A DNA stretch of 6,623 nucleotides from Syntrophaceae bacterium UBA2210 (GTDB lineage Bacteria > Desulfobacterota > Syntrophia > Syntrophales > UBA2210): positions 1 through 6,623 of the forward strand of contig DCUQ01000049.1 of assembly GCA_002327865.1 (NCBI GenBank). Reading direction: 5' to 3'. Made by a program: the position numbers and the translations under genes. The notes beneath the pieces are model-generated. The model was given only the letters and a program-made list of their open reading frames with translations. It was not told where the DNA came from and ran no database searches. Each line of letters starts with the position of its first letter. The first letter of the stretch is position 1. Shown here piece after piece: positions 5,196 through 6,623 of the stretch.

Positions 5196-5984
5196 CTATC
5201 GGCCCTTAAACGTGGCGTCCCGCCGTTCAATAAAAGATTGAATCCCTTCCTTGAAATCTTCGCTTTCCATAAGTGGAATCAGATCGGGCAGCAACCTTCC
5301 GGCAGCAGCCTGTTCCCCGCTGGCGCGAGCCAGCCTGGCGGAAGAGAGCGTAGCACGGACCCCAAGAGGGGCCTGCCTCGCCACGGTCGCCGCTATATCA
5401 AATGCCCGGTCTTTCTGCTTGCCCGGCTCGGTCAGTTCCTGCACGAGACCGATACGGAAAGCCTCTTCGGCTGATATCTCATCCGCAGTCAGGAGATACC
5501 GCATGGCGTTACCCCACCCCACCTCCTGCATCAGGCGTATCGTCGCGCCGCCGACGGGATATATCCCCCGCTTGATTTCGATTTGGCCGAATCGTGTGCC
5601 GGTGGCGGCCACGCGAATGTCCGTTGCCAGGAGCAGTTCGATCCCTATGGTCAGACACAAACCCTGGACCGCCATCACCACCGGCTTGCACAGCCTGTCT
5701 CCTTCATGCAGGCCCAACGGATCGATCGAGTTTTCCGGAAGATCGGGAAAACGACCTTTGCTGAAAAAAGGCGCCCATTCCGCGAGATCCAGGCCGCCGG
5801 TAAAATGATCACCGTGCGCGAACAATAGCCCGCAACGTAAATCGGGATTCCGGTGCAGTTCGCCATACGCCAGGCTGATATCACGGTACATTTCAAAATC
5901 GAACGCATTCCTTTTTTCAGGCCGGTTGAGCCCTATCATTAAAACATGATCAATTTCTTCGACTGATATTTTGCTTGTTGCCAT
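5196..5984 (-). CDS. Crotonase-family enoyl-CoA hydratase/isomerase
   Basis: A 262-residue protein of normal length for the family. The CoA-binding and oxyanion-hole signatures are present: LNRPEKRNAFD (19-29), HFTGGLDL (60-67) and VQGLCLTIGIELLLATDIRV (106-125). Both acids that act in enoyl-CoA hydratases appear conserved, Glu116 (GIELLLATD) and Glu136 (FGQIEI, followed by GIYPVGGAT). Hydration of a trans-2-enoyl-CoA in fatty or aromatic acid breakdown is therefore the likeliest reaction, but crotonases vary widely and isomerase or hydrolase activity is possible. It is probably cytoplasmic. The start is supported by GGAGG on the minus strand (CCTCC at 5994-5998) nine bases upstream. No other beta-oxidation gene is visible beside it; copy 2 of the dispersed repeat begins about 80 bases past its stop. 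No convincing terminator was found. Confidence 0.9.
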   Translation of the reverse strand: MATSKISVEEIDHVLMIGLNRPEKRNAFDFEMYRDISLAYGELHRNPDLRCGLLFAHGDHFTGGLDLAEWAPFFSKGRFPDLPENSIDPLGLHEGDRLCKPVVMAVQGLCLTIGIELLLATDIRVAATGTRFGQIEIKRGIYPVGGATIRLMQEVGWGNAMRYLLTADEISAEEAFRIGLVQELTEPGKQKDRAFDIAATVARQAPLGVRATLSSARLARASGEQAAAGRLLPDLIPLMESEDFKEGIQSFIERRDATFKGR

Positions 5985-6372
5985 GAAAAGGGGCCTCCTT
6001 CATGTCAAAAACGAACCAATACCGGAAACGGAAGGTGGGAACCGCGCCGCCATCATACCCATGCCGTATTTCGGCTGCCGGTTATGTGGCGGAAAAACTC
6101 GAAGCCATAATCCTTGCTCTGTTTGTTACAAGAAAGATTATTGTTCTAACGCCGTTAAGTCAATAAATAAGTATGAGTTCTTTGATACATACATAACAAA
6201 ATTTCCCCGGCGGCCTGCGATGCGCAAAAAGAAGACAGGCAGCCTGGTCGAGAGACTTGCCTGACACGAAGCACAAAACAACTCAATCCCCCATATACCC
6301 GACCATCATTACGGGAACATGAGATACGTAAAAACGAAACGAACGTCGACCATTTATTACTCCGGCAACAAT
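5985..6372. other. Leader/intergenic region upstream of the crotonase gene
   Basis: This stretch holds the crotonase ribosome site, an A/T-rich segment (about 6120-6205) suited to a promoter, and an uncertain plus-strand open frame up to 6264 with paired cysteines (see findings). CAGGCA and TGCCTG near 6236-6263 form a loose inverted repeat with no T-run. From 6265 to 6372 I see nothing I can name. The following 6373-6623 is dispersed repeat. Confidence 0.5.
6137..6163 (-). promoter_or_regulatory. Tentative promoter with an 11-bp palindrome, upstream of the crotonase gene
   Basis: On the minus strand TTGACT (complement of 6158-6163) is followed after 15 bases by AATAAT (complement of 6137-6142), a good -10 but a short spacer; a 17-base spacer gives the poorer TAATCT. 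The spacer is largely the exact palindrome TAACG-C-CGTTA (6147-6157), a plausible repressor site. The implied leader of about 150 bases is long, which lowers confidence. Confidence 0.3.
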
Positions 6373-6623
6373 ATATGTCAAAGCCGTCATTCCGCCCCGT
6401 CACCCCGGTGAAAACCGGGGCTGGATAAGCCCCCGTACTTGATACGGTATAATCCGGGAACTGCCTGATAGCACTGGATTCCGTGTCGTGCTTCGCGTGC
6501 ACGGAATGACAAAAAAGGCACGTTTTATGAGGTTATGCAAACCTCTTTAATTGCCGTAGTAATATGACAGCAGTTCCTTGGACCCTCGGCCCCTTGAACC
6601 CTTGAACCCTGCCTTTAACCTCT
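6373..6623 (+). repeat. Composite dispersed repeat, copy 3 (cut by window end)
   Basis: It starts at ATATGTCAAA (6373-6382) as in copy 2 and runs through the head (6386-6510), GAGGTTATGCAA, ATTGCCGTAGTAAT (6550-6563), ATATGACAGCAGTTCC, four octamers (6576-6607) and CTGCCTTTAACCTCT at the edge. The expected second hairpin, heptamer array and tail lie beyond 6623. It has the same orientation as copies 1 and 2. Confidence 0.85.
6386..6510. mobile_element. REP/MITE-like palindromic head element, copy 3 (with extra segment)
   Basis: It has the same 9-bp inverted ends as copy 2 (GTCATTCCG 6386-6394, CGGAATGAC 6502-6510) and the same hairpin CCCCGGT-GAAA-ACCGGGG (6403-6420). Between that hairpin and the shared CACTGGATTCCG, copy 3 has a different, about 27 bases longer segment holding its own small hairpin, CCGTA/TACGG with loop CTTGA. 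The two copies are thus related but of different inner structure. Confidence 0.65.

Noticed and set aside
5251..5808. 185-aa plus-strand open frame opposite the crotonase gene
   Set aside because: It is antisense to a conserved enzyme; composition is Ser/Arg/Pro-rich as expected of a shadow frame.
6155..6502. 115-aa minus-strand open frame
   Set aside because: Its first part is translated from the palindromic repeat and the rest from A/T-rich leader; no family motif and no ribosome site.

Overview
The window looks like chromosomal DNA of an anaerobic deltaproteobacterium in the broad sense (Desulfobacterota, for example a sulfate reducer or syntroph). The grounds are a MrpORP-type fused ATPase (a family described in Desulfovibrio), a radical SAM protein and an IscU/NifU-type scaffold in one operon, a molbindin, and intergenic spaces filled with hairpin-bearing dispersed repeats. 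The lineage is an inference from gene content, not a measurement.

Left part (1-2915, plus strand): a compact operon. It opens with the last 40 codons of a protein resembling the DUF89/ARMT1-like family. An ATGA overlap leads into a radical SAM protein with a C-terminal winged-helix-like domain. A second ATGA overlap leads into mrpORP, a P-loop Fe-S carrier ATPase fused to a NifX/Orange-protein-like domain. Ten bases further on comes an IscU/NifU-like scaffold, then a hairpin and T-run that probably ends transcription. The scaffold and the P-loop carrier suggest assembly and delivery of a metal-sulfur cluster. The fused domain belongs to the family that includes the Mo-Cu-binding Orange protein, so the target may be a Mo- or Fe-containing cofactor rather than general Fe-S proteins.

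Right part (3180-5984, minus strand, convergent with the operon): a 69-aa molbindin (Mop/TOBE) with its own likely promoter, a DUF2130 protein (CxxC head, long charged coiled coil, nuclease-like D...ExK tail), and a crotonase-family acyl-CoA enzyme. These three do not look like one pathway, although the molbindin could share a molybdenum link with the operon.

Intergenic DNA: three same-orientation copies of a composite repeat lie at about 2991-3182, 4804-5114 and 6373-6623 (the last cut by the window edge). A complete copy is modular: a REP/MITE-like palindromic head, a short ATTACCGYAGTAAT hairpin, an array of 8-bp units, a second copy of the hairpin, an array of 7-bp units, and a fixed tail ending in CTTA. 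In the first copy that tail supplies the stop codon of the molbindin gene. No rRNA, tRNA, CRISPR array, intact insertion sequence or phage gene was seen.
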